Shown in pieces: positions 24,499 through 33,210 of a stretch of 64,000 nucleotides of DNA. This stretch comes from an uncultured Gammaproteobacteria bacterium (GTDB lineage: Bacteria; Pseudomonadota; Gammaproteobacteria; Nitrosococcales; Methylophagaceae). Position numbers and translations under genes: made by a program. Numbering within the stretch: the stretch's first letter is position 1; each line of letters opens with the position of its first letter. The notes beneath the pieces are model-generated. The model worked only from the letters and a program-made list of their open reading frames with translations. It was not told where the DNA came from and did not search any database. The stretch is from contig CAJQOM010000008.1 of assembly GCA_905479985.1 (NCBI GenBank), forward strand, positions 1 through 64,000, read 5' to 3'.

Positions 24499-25329
24499 AT
24501 GAATATTGAGCAAGCTTTGGCGACAGGGCGACAAACCTTGTCAAATTCAGACAGCCCGGAAAGTGATTGCCAAGCCTTACTGTGTTATGCACTAGATTGT
24601 AATCCGACCTATTTACACACTTGGCGGGATCAATTGTTAACGGGCCAGCAACAACACAATTATGCTGATTATTTACAACAGCGTGTCAGTGGTCAGCCTA
24701 TTGCCCATATTATTGGCCAACGTGGTTTTTGGTCGCTGGACTTAAAAGTGACCTCAAACACCTTAATTCCAAGGCCCGATACTGAAACATTAGTCCGTAT
24801 CGCATTAGGTAAAGTCACGTCAGAAATGTTGATTGTCGATCTCGGTACAGGGTCAGGTGCTATTGCACTGGCATTGGCATCAGAAAGAGCAGATATTAAA
24901 GTGATCGGAGCTGATTATTCAGCATCAGCACTAGCCGTGGCCAAAGAAAATAGGGATCAATGTCAGCTTAATCATGTTGTATTTTGGCAAGGGGATTGGC
25001 TCTCGGCTGTCGCCAGTCGCAGTTTAGATATGATTGTCAGTAACCCACCTTATATCGAATCTGAGGACCCACATTTACAACAAGGCGACGTCCGCTTTGA
25101 GCCGTTATCCGCACTGGTGTCAGGTCATGATGGGCTTGATGATATCCGTACGATAGCGCAACAAGCACAACGTTGTTTAAAACCAAACGCATGGCTGATG
25201 GTCGAACATGGTTACCAACAAGCTGAACTCGTAACCGTGATTTTTCAGCAAGCTGATTTCGCGGAAATCACAACGTTCAAAGACTATGGTGATAACGATC
25301 GCGTCACGATTGGGCAACAGCCGTTATAA
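24499..25329 (+). CDS. prmC: Release factor glutamine methyltransferase
   Basis: 276 residues. It methylates the Gln of the GGQ motif of peptide chain release factors RF1/RF2 using SAM. The N-terminal helical domain is followed by LIPRPDTETLV, the SAM-binding VDLGTGSGAIALALA and the catalytic NPPY motif in VSNPPYIES. prfA, its usual neighbour, is not here; moeB follows after 33 bases. Confidence 0.95.
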   Translation: MNIEQALATGRQTLSNSDSPESDCQALLCYALDCNPTYLHTWRDQLLTGQQQHNYADYLQQRVSGQPIAHIIGQRGFWSLDLKVTSNTLIPRPDTETLVRIALGKVTSEMLIVDLGTGSGAIALALASERADIKVIGADYSASALAVAKENRDQCQLNHVVFWQGDWLSAVASRSLDMIVSNPPYIESEDPHLQQGDVRFEPLSALVSGHDGLDDIRTIAQQAQRCLKPNAWLMVEHGYQQAELVTVIFQQADFAEITTFKDYGDNDRVTIGQQPL

Positions 25330-25362
25330 TAACCAGATGAAAGTCATCGTAAACAGTGTCAA

Positions 25363-26127
25363 ATGAACGACGAACAATTACTGCGTTATAGCCGACAAGT
25401 CTTGCTGCCCCAAATTGACTTTGATGGACAGCAGCGGTTGTTAGATAGCCACGTTGCCATTATTGGCCTAGGGGGCCTCGGCTCGCCAGTGGCACTTTAT
25501 CTCGCAGCGGCTGGCGTTGGGCAATTAACCCTAGTGGATGATGATGAGGTTGAATTATCAAACTTACAACGCCAAATTATTCATCGAGAGAGCACTATTG
25601 GCGACGCTAAAGTCACGTCTGCGGCTGCCAGCATAGCGGCAATCAATAGTGAGATAAGCGTTAACACCGTAACAAAACGTCTAGAAGGTGCCGAACTGGA
25701 ACAGCTGGTATCAACGGTCGATGTGGTCGTAGACTGCAGTGATAATTTTGCAACCCGTTTTCTCCTTAATACTGTGACGCAACAACTGAAAAAACCCTTA
25801 GTATCAGGGGCTGCGATTAGGATGGAAGGTCAAGTCACGGTATATGATGCAAGACAAGAAAACAGCAGTTGTTATCGTTGCCTGTATCAAGACCAGGGCG
25901 AATTACAACAAACCTGTTCTGAAGCGGGCGTATTGTCGCCGTTACTGGGTGTAATAGGCAGTATTCAAGCAATAGAAACAGTTAAACTGATTGCACAAGT
26001 GGGGCAATCATTGGCGGGTCGATTATTGATTTTAGATGCGGCGACAATGGCTTGGCGTGATATAAAATTAAAACCAAACCCAGATTGTCCGGTATGCCAA
26101 TCAAACACTACGCATGCACTTAATTAA
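25363..26127 (+). CDS. moeB: Molybdopterin-synthase adenylyltransferase (MoeB/ThiF)
   Basis: 254 residues. E1-like enzyme that adenylates the C-terminal Gly-Gly of the sulfur carrier MoaD (or ThiS). It begins with LLRYSRQVLLPQID, has the ATP-binding GLGGLGSPVALYLAAAG, the Arg-finger-like LSNLQRQIIH, and two CxxC zinc pairs: CYRC and CPVC. MoeB, HesA and ThiF are hard to separate by sequence; the prmC-moeB neighbourhood favours MoeB as in many gammaproteobacteria. Confidence 0.88.
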   Translation: MNDEQLLRYSRQVLLPQIDFDGQQRLLDSHVAIIGLGGLGSPVALYLAAAGVGQLTLVDDDEVELSNLQRQIIHRESTIGDAKVTSAAASIAAINSEISVNTVTKRLEGAELEQLVSTVDVVVDCSDNFATRFLLNTVTQQLKKPLVSGAAIRMEGQVTVYDARQENSSCYRCLYQDQGELQQTCSEAGVLSPLLGVIGSIQAIETVKLIAQVGQSLAGRLLILDAATMAWRDIKLKPNPDCPVCQSNTTHALN

Positions 26128-26145
26128 CAAGATAATGAGAACACA

Positions 26146-27474
26146 ATGACAAACTCTGTAAAACCAGCAGCATTACAACGTGCTGCCGAGATGGTATTAG
26201 AACAGGCTAAAAAACAAGGTGCGACAGCGTCTGAAGCCGGTGTGAGTCACAGCACAGGATTGTCCGTTACCGTACGACACGGTGATGTTGAAACATTAGA
26301 ATATAATAATGATACCAGCCTCGGTTTAACGGTGTATTTTGGCGACAGTAAAGCCTCTGCCAGTACATCAGACTTATCAGAACAAGCGATTAAAGATGCC
26401 GTGACAGCAGCCTGTGGCATTGCGAAACATACAGAAGCTGATCAGTCTGCAGGTCTAGCGGATAAAGCCTTAATGGCAACCGACTTTCCTGATCTGTCGA
26501 CCACCCATCCATGGGATATCAATGCTGAACAAGCCATTGAGCTGGCAACTGAATGTGAACAAGCCGGTTTCGATGTCGATACGCGAATCAGTAACTCCGA
26601 GGGAGGAAGTGTCTCAAGCCACCAAGGTGAACGCATTTATGCTAACAGCCATGGTTTTATGGGCAGCAGCACTGGCACACGTCATAGCGTGTCATGTACG
26701 TTAATCAGTGAAGACAGTAACGGCATGCAACGTGATTATTGGTATGACTTAGCGAGAGATGCCAGAGATTTAGCTTCTGCCAAAAGTATTGGGCAACGAG
26801 CAGCAGAAAATACGCTTAGTCGCTTAAATCCGCAAACGGTCCCAACGGGCAGTTATCCGGTGGTGTTTGCGGCTGATATTGCACCATCGCTATTTGGCCA
26901 ATTTATTTCTGCCATTCGGGGTGGTGCGTTATACCGACAGTCCTCATTTTTAATCGATCATCTAGGCAAACAAATCTTCCCAGAATTTATGCACATTCAT
27001 GAGCAGCCACACTTGATTAAAGGGCTAGGGAGCGCAACATTTGATAGTGAAGGTGTTTCAACCACGCCGCGCGACATCATCCGGGATGGGGTGTTACAAG
27101 GTTATGTCTTAGACAGCTATTCTGCCCGTAAATTAAACATGACAACGACCGGTAATGCTGGCGGCGTTCACAATCTAACGATTGAGCACAATGACATCGG
27201 CTTTGAGGCAATGCTAAAGGAAATGGGCACGGGTGTCTTAGTCACTGAAACGATGGGAATGGGTGTGAATATTGTGACCGGTGATTATTCACAGGGTGCT
27301 GCAGGGTTTTGGATTGAAAATGGCGAGATTCAACACGCGATTGATGAATTTACTATTGCCAGTAATCTACGCGATATGTTTATGGGCATTCAAGCCGTGG
27401 CCAATAATATTGAAACCAGAAGCAGCACCAGAACAGGCGCGGTTTGGATCGACAATATGATGGTGGCAAGTTAA
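26146..27474 (+). CDS. pmbA: Metalloprotease PmbA (TldE)
   Basis: 442 residues, close to E. coli PmbA (450). It forms with TldD a metallopeptidase that degrades unfolded peptides and matures some ribosomal peptides and CcdA. Typical segments: SVTVRHGDVETLEYNND near the N-terminus, GYVLDSYSARKLNMTTTGNAGGVHN, and the C-terminal NLRDMFMGIQAVANNI. The TldD partner is not in the window. Last gene of the rsmE-to-pmbA plus-strand run, meeting the PilZ gene tail to tail. Confidence 0.93.
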   Translation: MTNSVKPAALQRAAEMVLEQAKKQGATASEAGVSHSTGLSVTVRHGDVETLEYNNDTSLGLTVYFGDSKASASTSDLSEQAIKDAVTAACGIAKHTEADQSAGLADKALMATDFPDLSTTHPWDINAEQAIELATECEQAGFDVDTRISNSEGGSVSSHQGERIYANSHGFMGSSTGTRHSVSCTLISEDSNGMQRDYWYDLARDARDLASAKSIGQRAAENTLSRLNPQTVPTGSYPVVFAADIAPSLFGQFISAIRGGALYRQSSFLIDHLGKQIFPEFMHIHEQPHLIKGLGSATFDSEGVSTTPRDIIRDGVLQGYVLDSYSARKLNMTTTGNAGGVHNLTIEHNDIGFEAMLKEMGTGVLVTETMGMGVNIVTGDYSQGAAGFWIENGEIQHAIDEFTIASNLRDMFMGIQAVANNIETRSSTRTGAVWIDNMMVAS

Positions 27475-27487
27475 GCTGAGATAGATC

Positions 27488-29707
27488 TTAAGCTTGGTAA
27501 ACGGCTTCAATAATCGGGGTAATATCGGTTAAATCACCAACGGCAAATAAGCTCTTCATCATGCTCCTAATCCGACGGATATGATGGGGGTTGTGTCGAC
27601 GTAATCGAGAAAGCTGTTGCTCTAAATCCGGTTCTTGTTCGATTGAGACGTTTTTGGTGGCCGTTAGGTCGCAATGGAAAAACCGGTATTCTTTTTGCAA
27701 CAAAGCACGGTTAATTAAGACCGATTTTTGTTCAGGCGATAACAAATCGTGGTCTGTTTGAATGTGCCATTGTGCGGCATTATCTCGATAACAATAGATG
27801 CCAAAGTCAGTGACAGGCGTGAAATTATCAAGCGTGACGTGGAGGAGTTCTGACATATCCATCGCCAAAGCATTCAATGCCTGCCACAGCTCGGTATAGG
27901 CGGCGGCTTGGTTAGTCTCGGTATTGGCAATCGCTTGTATACCGCGCTTCTTTTCTTTATCAATCCCGAGGAAAAAAGGCAGATTAGGCATCGCATGTGT
28001 GAGGCGGCTGCCTAAAAGTTTGGATTCCTGAATCACAAAGCGATCACGGCTATCTAATGCTAATTGGGCTTTATTTTCTTCGATAGTGGACGCAAAAAAC
28101 TGATTTAATTTTTCACCGCAAGCCATCACATTGCGCTCTAGACCAAGCGATGTAACTCCTTCCCAGTATTGCATGCGGCGGACAATAAAGGGCACGTCAT
28201 TCAGCTTCACTTTTGACGTTTTATTCTGCCAGCGAATAAAACTAAGTCGAATGAGCGTTCCTTGAGTTACAGGAAAATGGCCTAATAATTCAAGTGATAG
28301 CCCTGTTTCAGAGACATCGTTAGTAGACACAGTAAGGTGCTCATTCATCAAATAAAGAGAGATATCAGTATTAATCAAAAAGCGCTGTTTCTTGCGTTCA
28401 ATATGATGATGAAAAGGTTTAGGCTTGGGTAAGCGAGCAGATAATATTTGCTTATTCGTGAGTAAAGATAAGTCAGAAGGGGAATCCGATAACGAGGCAG
28501 GTAAGTGACGACAACTCTGGCTAATGTCAGACACCGTCATTAAGTGGCTAAGACCAGACAGCCGCAGTTGTAAACTCGTCGCTTGGGCTTCATTAAGTTC
28601 AAATAAGTGAGCCAATTGCTGTTTAAAGTCATCACTAGAAAATGACATAGCGTGACTTTGTAGTAATAAAACTTGTTCAAAAGGGTGTGATAAAGCCAAA
28701 GCAACACGTGTTTTATCCTGGCAAGGGATAACAATGCTGCTTGTCACCTCATTTTCAATTGAAATAATAGCTAAATAATCGCGTTGCTCGGTAATCACCT
28801 GCTGAATAGGGAGCAGTGATAAATTGAGGTTCCCTTTTGTATCAAGTAGTTCGGCAATTATTTTTCTAGATTCAGGGTTTAGATGAATGGCCTTAATGGG
28901 ATCAGGAAAATTAAGCTTACTGAGCCAAATGAGCGTTTTTTTAGTTTTTTGAAGGTATAAGCGAAGATAAAACTCATGCACAGTATTGAGCAATTGGTGT
29001 TCTACATCTAGGCGACTGAGGCTTTGGTGTTGCTCTGTCCAGTCTGTGAACCAAGCGGTGACAGCGACATTATCATCGACGCGTTTTAAAGTAATATAGG
29101 TACGTAGGTCGTCATGATCGATTTTGACAATTTCATGGGGTATTTTCACCAGCAATCCAGGATCAGAAGCCGGTGCGAATTCTGTATAGCTGATGAGAAC
29201 AATATCTTCTTTACTTAAGGTATAAGCGCGCTTTAATACAATGCGGATTGCTGTGCTAGAAATATCGATTGTCGTCGCATGATACATAATATCGTTGAGA
29301 TGTATTTCAAGCTGTGTCGTGTAGAGGATACGCAGTGCTTCACGTTGAAAAAGCTTATCAAGATGAAGCAATTGAATGTGTTCGTCATCTCGGTTGAGAA
29401 CACTTTGGGCTGTTTTAATAGGGGGTAAAGTGGAATCTGTCTGCGCAAGCGTTTTAATGGCTTTTAGAACTAATTCGTATACGCCGATGGTATAACGGCC
29501 GTCGAAACGTTCCATTAAACGTTTGGCTAATAAATAACCGCGGTCATCGAGATAATGTGTCACACCGCCAAACTGGTAAGGCTGACATTCACCAATGACT
29601 TTATTACGTAAATCGATAGCCAAGCTCGAGGGTTTACTCATTCTCAAGCGTTCTTGTTGCTGTAAAAACGCTTTATTCTTAGCTAGGCGGTCGCTCTGTT
29701 CTGCCAT
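27488..29707 (-). CDS. Large PilZ-domain protein
   Basis: 739 residues. A PilZ domain at about residues 425-530 shows the c-di-GMP binding signature: an arginine-containing ERKKQRF followed about 30 residues later by NDVSETGLSL (D/NxSxxG). The long N-terminal part (about 1-420) and the C-terminal part (about 540-739) match nothing I recognise; no signal peptide or clear membrane helix. Probably a cytoplasmic c-di-GMP effector acting on motility or surface attachment. It is followed three bases later by bolA, but they are likely functionally separate. A c-di-GMP metabolism gene lies 6 kb away (GGDEF/EAL). Confidence 0.82.
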   Translation of the reverse strand: MAEQSDRLAKNKAFLQQQERLRMSKPSSLAIDLRNKVIGECQPYQFGGVTHYLDDRGYLLAKRLMERFDGRYTIGVYELVLKAIKTLAQTDSTLPPIKTAQSVLNRDDEHIQLLHLDKLFQREALRILYTTQLEIHLNDIMYHATTIDISSTAIRIVLKRAYTLSKEDIVLISYTEFAPASDPGLLVKIPHEIVKIDHDDLRTYITLKRVDDNVAVTAWFTDWTEQHQSLSRLDVEHQLLNTVHEFYLRLYLQKTKKTLIWLSKLNFPDPIKAIHLNPESRKIIAELLDTKGNLNLSLLPIQQVITEQRDYLAIISIENEVTSSIVIPCQDKTRVALALSHPFEQVLLLQSHAMSFSSDDFKQQLAHLFELNEAQATSLQLRLSGLSHLMTVSDISQSCRHLPASLSDSPSDLSLLTNKQILSARLPKPKPFHHHIERKKQRFLINTDISLYLMNEHLTVSTNDVSETGLSLELLGHFPVTQGTLIRLSFIRWQNKTSKVKLNDVPFIVRRMQYWEGVTSLGLERNVMACGEKLNQFFASTIEENKAQLALDSRDRFVIQESKLLGSRLTHAMPNLPFFLGIDKEKKRGIQAIANTETNQAAAYTELWQALNALAMDMSELLHVTLDNFTPVTDFGIYCYRDNAAQWHIQTDHDLLSPEQKSVLINRALLQKEYRFFHCDLTATKNVSIEQEPDLEQQLSRLRRHNPHHIRRIRSMMKSLFAVGDLTDITPIIEAVYQA

Positions 29708-29710
29708 GAT

Positions 29711-29980
29711 TTAGTCTGTTTGGTACTCTTTCGGTGTTTTGGCCTGAATGCTCAAAGCATGAATATCGTGCTTCATTAAAGCAGATGCAGCATCGTAGAC
29801 GAGGCGGTGGCGCTTGAGCAATGATAAGCCATCAAATTTTGTACAGACAATCGTCACGGTGTAATGACCGCCCCCGGTATTACCAGCGTGCCCAGCATGA
29901 AGTGCACTGTCATCTTGAATAGCCAGATGATCGGGCTCAAGTGTGGCTAAAGCGGCTTCTAATTGTACAATTGTTGTCAC
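29711..29980 (-). CDS. bolA: BolA-family protein
   Basis: 89 residues, one BolA domain. Small stress and iron-sulfur trafficking protein that pairs with monothiol glutaredoxins. The [18 protein letters not shown] stretch and the helix [15 protein letters not shown] are diagnostic. Overlaps yciI by four bases; together with yciB the three form a small operon. Confidence 0.93.
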   Translation of the reverse strand: MTTIVQLEAALATLEPDHLAIQDDSALHAGHAGNTGGGHYTVTIVCTKFDGLSLLKRHRLVYDAASALMKHDIHALSIQAKTPKEYQTD

Positions 29981-30276
29981 GGCAAGACCTTTTTAAAAGG
30001 CTTAACAGTGACATTAGCATAAACGCCAGCAGCAACATAAGGATCGGCATCAGCCCACGCTTGTGCTGAGACTAGATCGGTAAATTCAGCAACCACCAAA
30101 CTACCCGTAAAACCCGCATCACCCGGCTCATCGGAGTCGATAGCGGGATGTGGCCCTGCTAACACCAAGCGACCTTCAGAGCGTAAAGCTTGTAATCGAG
30201 CAATGTGGTCAGGTCTTGCACTTAAACGCAAAGGGAGACTATTAGCAACATCTTCACTGAGGATGGCATAGTGCAT
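29977..30276 (-). CDS. yciI: YciI-family protein
   Basis: 99 residues, one YciI ferredoxin-like domain of unknown enzymatic role. The conserved His of [18 protein letters not shown] and the Asp of WADADPYV form the putative catalytic dyad of the family. In enterobacteria yciI sits next to yciB (ispZ), as here, where it shares one base with the yciB stop/start junction. Confidence 0.92.
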   Translation of the reverse strand: MHYAILSEDVANSLPLRLSARPDHIARLQALRSEGRLVLAGPHPAIDSDEPGDAGFTGSLVVAEFTDLVSAQAWADADPYVAAGVYANVTVKPFKKVLP

Positions 30277-30872
30277 TAGGATTTTTCCTCGGTTGGCTCA
30301 ACCGGTTCAATAATATGCTTACTTAAATAGAAGGATTGACCAATAATAAACACAATTGTTAAACCGAGTAAGCCAAAGAGTTTAAAGTTGACCCAAGTCG
30401 CTTCATCAAAATTAAAGGCGACATAGAGATTGGCTACACCCGATAAAATAAAGAACACAATCCAAGCAACGTTAAGGCGAGACCAAACGGCACTAGGCAG
30501 CTGCATGTGTTCAGACATCATTCTTTCCAATAAAGATTTATTCGTAAAGAGTTGAGCACCCAAAAAGCCAGCGGCAAACAGCCAGTTGACGACAGTTGGC
30601 TTCCACATAATAAAGTTAGGATCTTGCAGCCAAAGTGTCGCACCGCCTAAAAAGACAACAAAAACCAGCGTAATGACATGTGATTTTTCCAGCTTGCCAT
30701 GGCGAAACCAAGAATAGGCATTTTGACAAATCGTCGCCACAATCATCACAGCCGTGGCGACATAAATACCTTTTATATCATACTCTTGCCCATCAAAATG
30801 ATAGAACCCACCACCGAACTTATAAGCGATAAAAAATAAGACGATAGGTAAAAAATCAAAAAATAGTTTCAT
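30276..30872 (-). CDS. yciB: Inner-membrane septation protein YciB/IspZ
   Basis: 198 residues from the ATG at 30872, the recognisable start [18 protein letters not shown]. An open frame extends 74 codons further upstream but overlaps the divergent rnm gene and shows no YciB-like sequence. Five or so hydrophobic helices. YciB affects cell-envelope synthesis and division, and interacts with divisome and elongation proteins. Regions [19 protein letters not shown] and [13 protein letters not shown] are typical for the family. Confidence 0.93.
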   Translation of the reverse strand: MKLFFDFLPIVLFFIAYKFGGGFYHFDGQEYDIKGIYVATAVMIVATICQNAYSWFRHGKLEKSHVITLVFVVFLGGATLWLQDPNFIMWKPTVVNWLFAAGFLGAQLFTNKSLLERMMSEHMQLPSAVWSRLNVAWIVFFILSGVANLYVAFNFDEATWVNFKLFGLLGLTIVFIIGQSFYLSKHIIEPVEPTEEKS

Positions 30873-30925
30873 AAGGTGCCGTGTTAATACAATGTTAGCG
30901 CGTATTCTAACGTAAAATAACGTCC

Positions 30926-31753
30926 ATGACTTGTTATGACTTACATTGTCATTCGACAGCATCGGATGGCAGTTTATCCCCTGAAAGCTTGATCGCAAGA
31001 GCGGTCGAGCAAGGCGTTGATGTATTAGCGCTAACCGACCATGACGGCACAGAAGGTATTGCACAAGCACAACAAGCAGCTCTAAATACACCATTATCTG
31101 TGATCCCCGGCGTTGAGATATCAGTGACGTGGGGCAGTAATACCGTTCATATTCTTGGGTTAAATGTTGATAAGAACAATGTTGAACTCGAACAAGGGCT
31201 AAAAGAAATACGGCATTATCGTCAACAACGTGCCGAAAAAATTGCTGAACGTCTAGAAAAATCTGGAATAAGTGGTGCTTATGAGGGCGCTAGCCAATAT
31301 GCCTCCCCCGTGATGCTAGGCCGCGTCCATTTTGCTAAATTTTTAGTTGAAGCAGGGCATGCTAAAAGTATCAACGATGTGTTTAAGCGTTTTATGGTTC
31401 GCAATAAACCGGGTTATGTATCGGGCGAATGGGCGAGCCTAGAACAGGCAGTAACATGGATTAACCAAGCGGGCGGCCAAGCGGTTATTGCTCACCCTGC
31501 GCGCTATAAGATGACGGCAACAAAATTAAAACGGTTAATCGCCGAGTTTAAAACGCATGGCGGCGCAGGGATTGAAGTTGTTTCGGGCCGACAGCATCCA
31601 GAAGAAATAAAAACCTTAGCCAAATTGGCCAACGATTTTGAGCTGCTGGCATCACGGGGCTCGGATTTTCATTCACCAGACAATACCTGGGTCGAATTAG
31701 GCCGTATTCCTGAATTGCCAAAAGGCGTCACGCCAATATGGCAAACTTGGTAA
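30926..31753 (+). CDS. rnm: 5'-3' exoribonuclease, RNase AM (YciV), PHP domain
   Basis: 275 residues. PHP-family metallophosphoesterase that matures the 5' ends of rRNAs and degrades short RNAs and 3',5'-nucleotide bisphosphates. Three-metal site residues are visible: YDLHCHSTASDG, LTDHDGTEG, PGVEIS, VIAHPARY and ASRGSDFHSP. Divergent from yciB with 53 bases between. yciO follows 86 bases downstream, the order known from enterobacteria. Confidence 0.93.
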   Translation: MTCYDLHCHSTASDGSLSPESLIARAVEQGVDVLALTDHDGTEGIAQAQQAALNTPLSVIPGVEISVTWGSNTVHILGLNVDKNNVELEQGLKEIRHYRQQRAEKIAERLEKSGISGAYEGASQYASPVMLGRVHFAKFLVEAGHAKSINDVFKRFMVRNKPGYVSGEWASLEQAVTWINQAGGQAVIAHPARYKMTATKLKRLIAEFKTHGGAGIEVVSGRQHPEEIKTLAKLANDFELLASRGSDFHSPDNTWVELGRIPELPKGVTPIWQTW

Positions 31754-31839
31754 GGCCTTGTTAATAAAATAAATTTAACTAACTATCTGGGCTTCTGTAT
31801 CATGCAGTGTTCACTTTTGAATGGCAGTAGATAAAAAAT

Positions 31840-32466
31840 ATGGGCCAACGTTTTCATATTCACCCGGATAATCCGCAAAAACGACTGATCAACCAAGCTT
31901 GCGATATCATTCGCCGAGGTGGCTTGGTGGTCTATCCAACCGATTCAGGCTATGCCTTGGGCTGTCATATTGGTGATAAGAACGCGATGGACAAAATCCG
32001 CCGGCTTCGTCAATTAGATGACGACCATAATTTCACTTTAGTGTGTCGTGATTTATCCGAGATTTCACTTTACGCCAAAGTCAATAATGCGGTATTCCGA
32101 AGTATTAAAGCCAATACACCTGGTGCCTACACCTTTGTTCTACCAGCGACTAAAGAGGTGCCTCGCAGGCTACAACATCCCAAGCGCAAAACCATTGGTT
32201 TAAGAATCCCAGATAATAAAATTGCCTTAGCCTTATTAGAAGAACTCAATGAACCGCTGATGAGCTCAACCTTAATTTTGCCGGGTGAATCAATGCCAAT
32301 GACCGACGTTGACGATATCGTTGACCAAATCGGCAAACAAGTTGATTTAGTCTTGGATGCTGATTATTGTGGCAGTGAGCCAACAACGGTCATCGAGTTT
32401 ATTGATGATACGCCAGAGATAATGCGCGTTGGGCTTGGTGACCCAGCGCCATTTGAAATGGCATAA
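31840..32466 (+). CDS. yciO: YciO/Sua5 family L-threonylcarbamoyladenylate synthase-like
   Basis: 208 residues. YrdC-type RNA-binding/ATP-binding fold: RGGLVVYPTDSGYALGC, KIRRLRQLD, PGAYTFVLPATKEVP, RIPDN and LSTLI-like SSTLILPGE. YciO is a paralogue of TsaC; its role in tRNA t6A synthesis is weak. Shares its last base with plsC start. Confidence 0.92.
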   Translation: MGQRFHIHPDNPQKRLINQACDIIRRGGLVVYPTDSGYALGCHIGDKNAMDKIRRLRQLDDDHNFTLVCRDLSEISLYAKVNNAVFRSIKANTPGAYTFVLPATKEVPRRLQHPKRKTIGLRIPDNKIALALLEELNEPLMSSTLILPGESMPMTDVDDIVDQIGKQVDLVLDADYCGSEPTTVIEFIDDTPEIMRVGLGDPAPFEMA

Positions 32467-33140
32467 TGTCATGGACAGTCCTTACGTTTATCGTTTTATT
32501 ACCACTGGTATTAGTGCCTTATTTTGGCCATCGCGCAGCCAAAGTCGATTGGCAACAAAAAGGGATTAATTGGGTTGATGGCCTAGTTCGCCTTCTGTGT
32601 AAACATGTCCATGGCCTAGATGTATCACAACAAATTCCATTACCTGCCACTGGCCCAGCAATTGTGGTCGCCAACCATGTGTCGGGCGTAGATCCTTTTC
32701 TATTAATCAGCGCTTGTCGGCGGCCATTACGCTTCTTAATCGCCAGAGAAGAATATGAGCGGCCCGGTTTACATTGGCTATTTAAAGCGTCGGGCTGTAT
32801 TCCAGTGGATCGGACTGGCCGACCTGAAAAAGCGTTACGACAAGCATTACGTGCGTTAGAACAAGGCGAAGTCGTCGCATTATTTCCCCATGGCAAAATT
32901 CATCTAGATAGCGAGCCGTCGCTTAAAATAAAAGGTGGTGTTGCACGATTGGCTGCTTGGTCACAGGCCGAGATTTATCCTGTCAGAATAACGGGTGTTA
33001 AAGGTGAGGGAAAAGTAGCGTTAGCGCCTTTTATACCCAGCCAAGTGCAACTGATAATGCATAAACCATTGTCTTTTGAAGCAACAGAAATGAAAGCATG
33101 CTCAGCTGAAATAACCAAGGCGATTTCAGCTGAGGCCTAG
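32466..33140 (+). CDS. plsC: PlsC-type 1-acylglycerol-3-phosphate acyltransferase
   Basis: 224 residues. An N-terminal hydrophobic helix is followed by the acyltransferase motif NHVSGVDPFL (HxxxxD, about residues 71-80) and the GCIPVDRTGR motif. Where most PlsC proteins have FPEGTR this one has FPHGKIH (about 140-146), so the glycerophosphate-binding Glu is His. It could acylate lysophosphatidate or a different lysophospholipid. Overlaps yciO by one base; clpB follows 70 bases later behind its own heat-shock-type promoter. Confidence 0.85.
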   Translation: MSWTVLTFIVLLPLVLVPYFGHRAAKVDWQQKGINWVDGLVRLLCKHVHGLDVSQQIPLPATGPAIVVANHVSGVDPFLLISACRRPLRFLIAREEYERPGLHWLFKASGCIPVDRTGRPEKALRQALRALEQGEVVALFPHGKIHLDSEPSLKIKGGVARLAAWSQAEIYPVRITGVKGEGKVALAPFIPSQVQLIMHKPLSFEATEMKACSAEITKAISAEA

Positions 33141-33147
33141 ATAAAAA

Positions 33148-33176
33148 CTTGATTTTTAGTTTTACTCACCCCATTT
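33148..33176 (+). promoter_or_regulatory. Sigma32 (heat-shock) promoter for clpB
   Basis: CTTGATT (33148-33154), 14 bases, then CCCCATTT (33169-33176) closely match the sigma32 consensus CTTGAAA-N13/14-CCCCATNT. It lies 35 bases upstream of the clpB ATG, and a strong GGGAGG ribosome binding site is in between. Confidence 0.82.
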
Positions 33177-33210
33177 GTAAATCACATACTTTTTATAAGG
33201 GAGGTTAATC

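Noticed and set aside
30873-31094. 74-codon N-terminal extension of yciB
   Set aside because: Overlaps the divergent rnm gene and does not resemble YciB; the family start MKLFFDFLP is at 30872.
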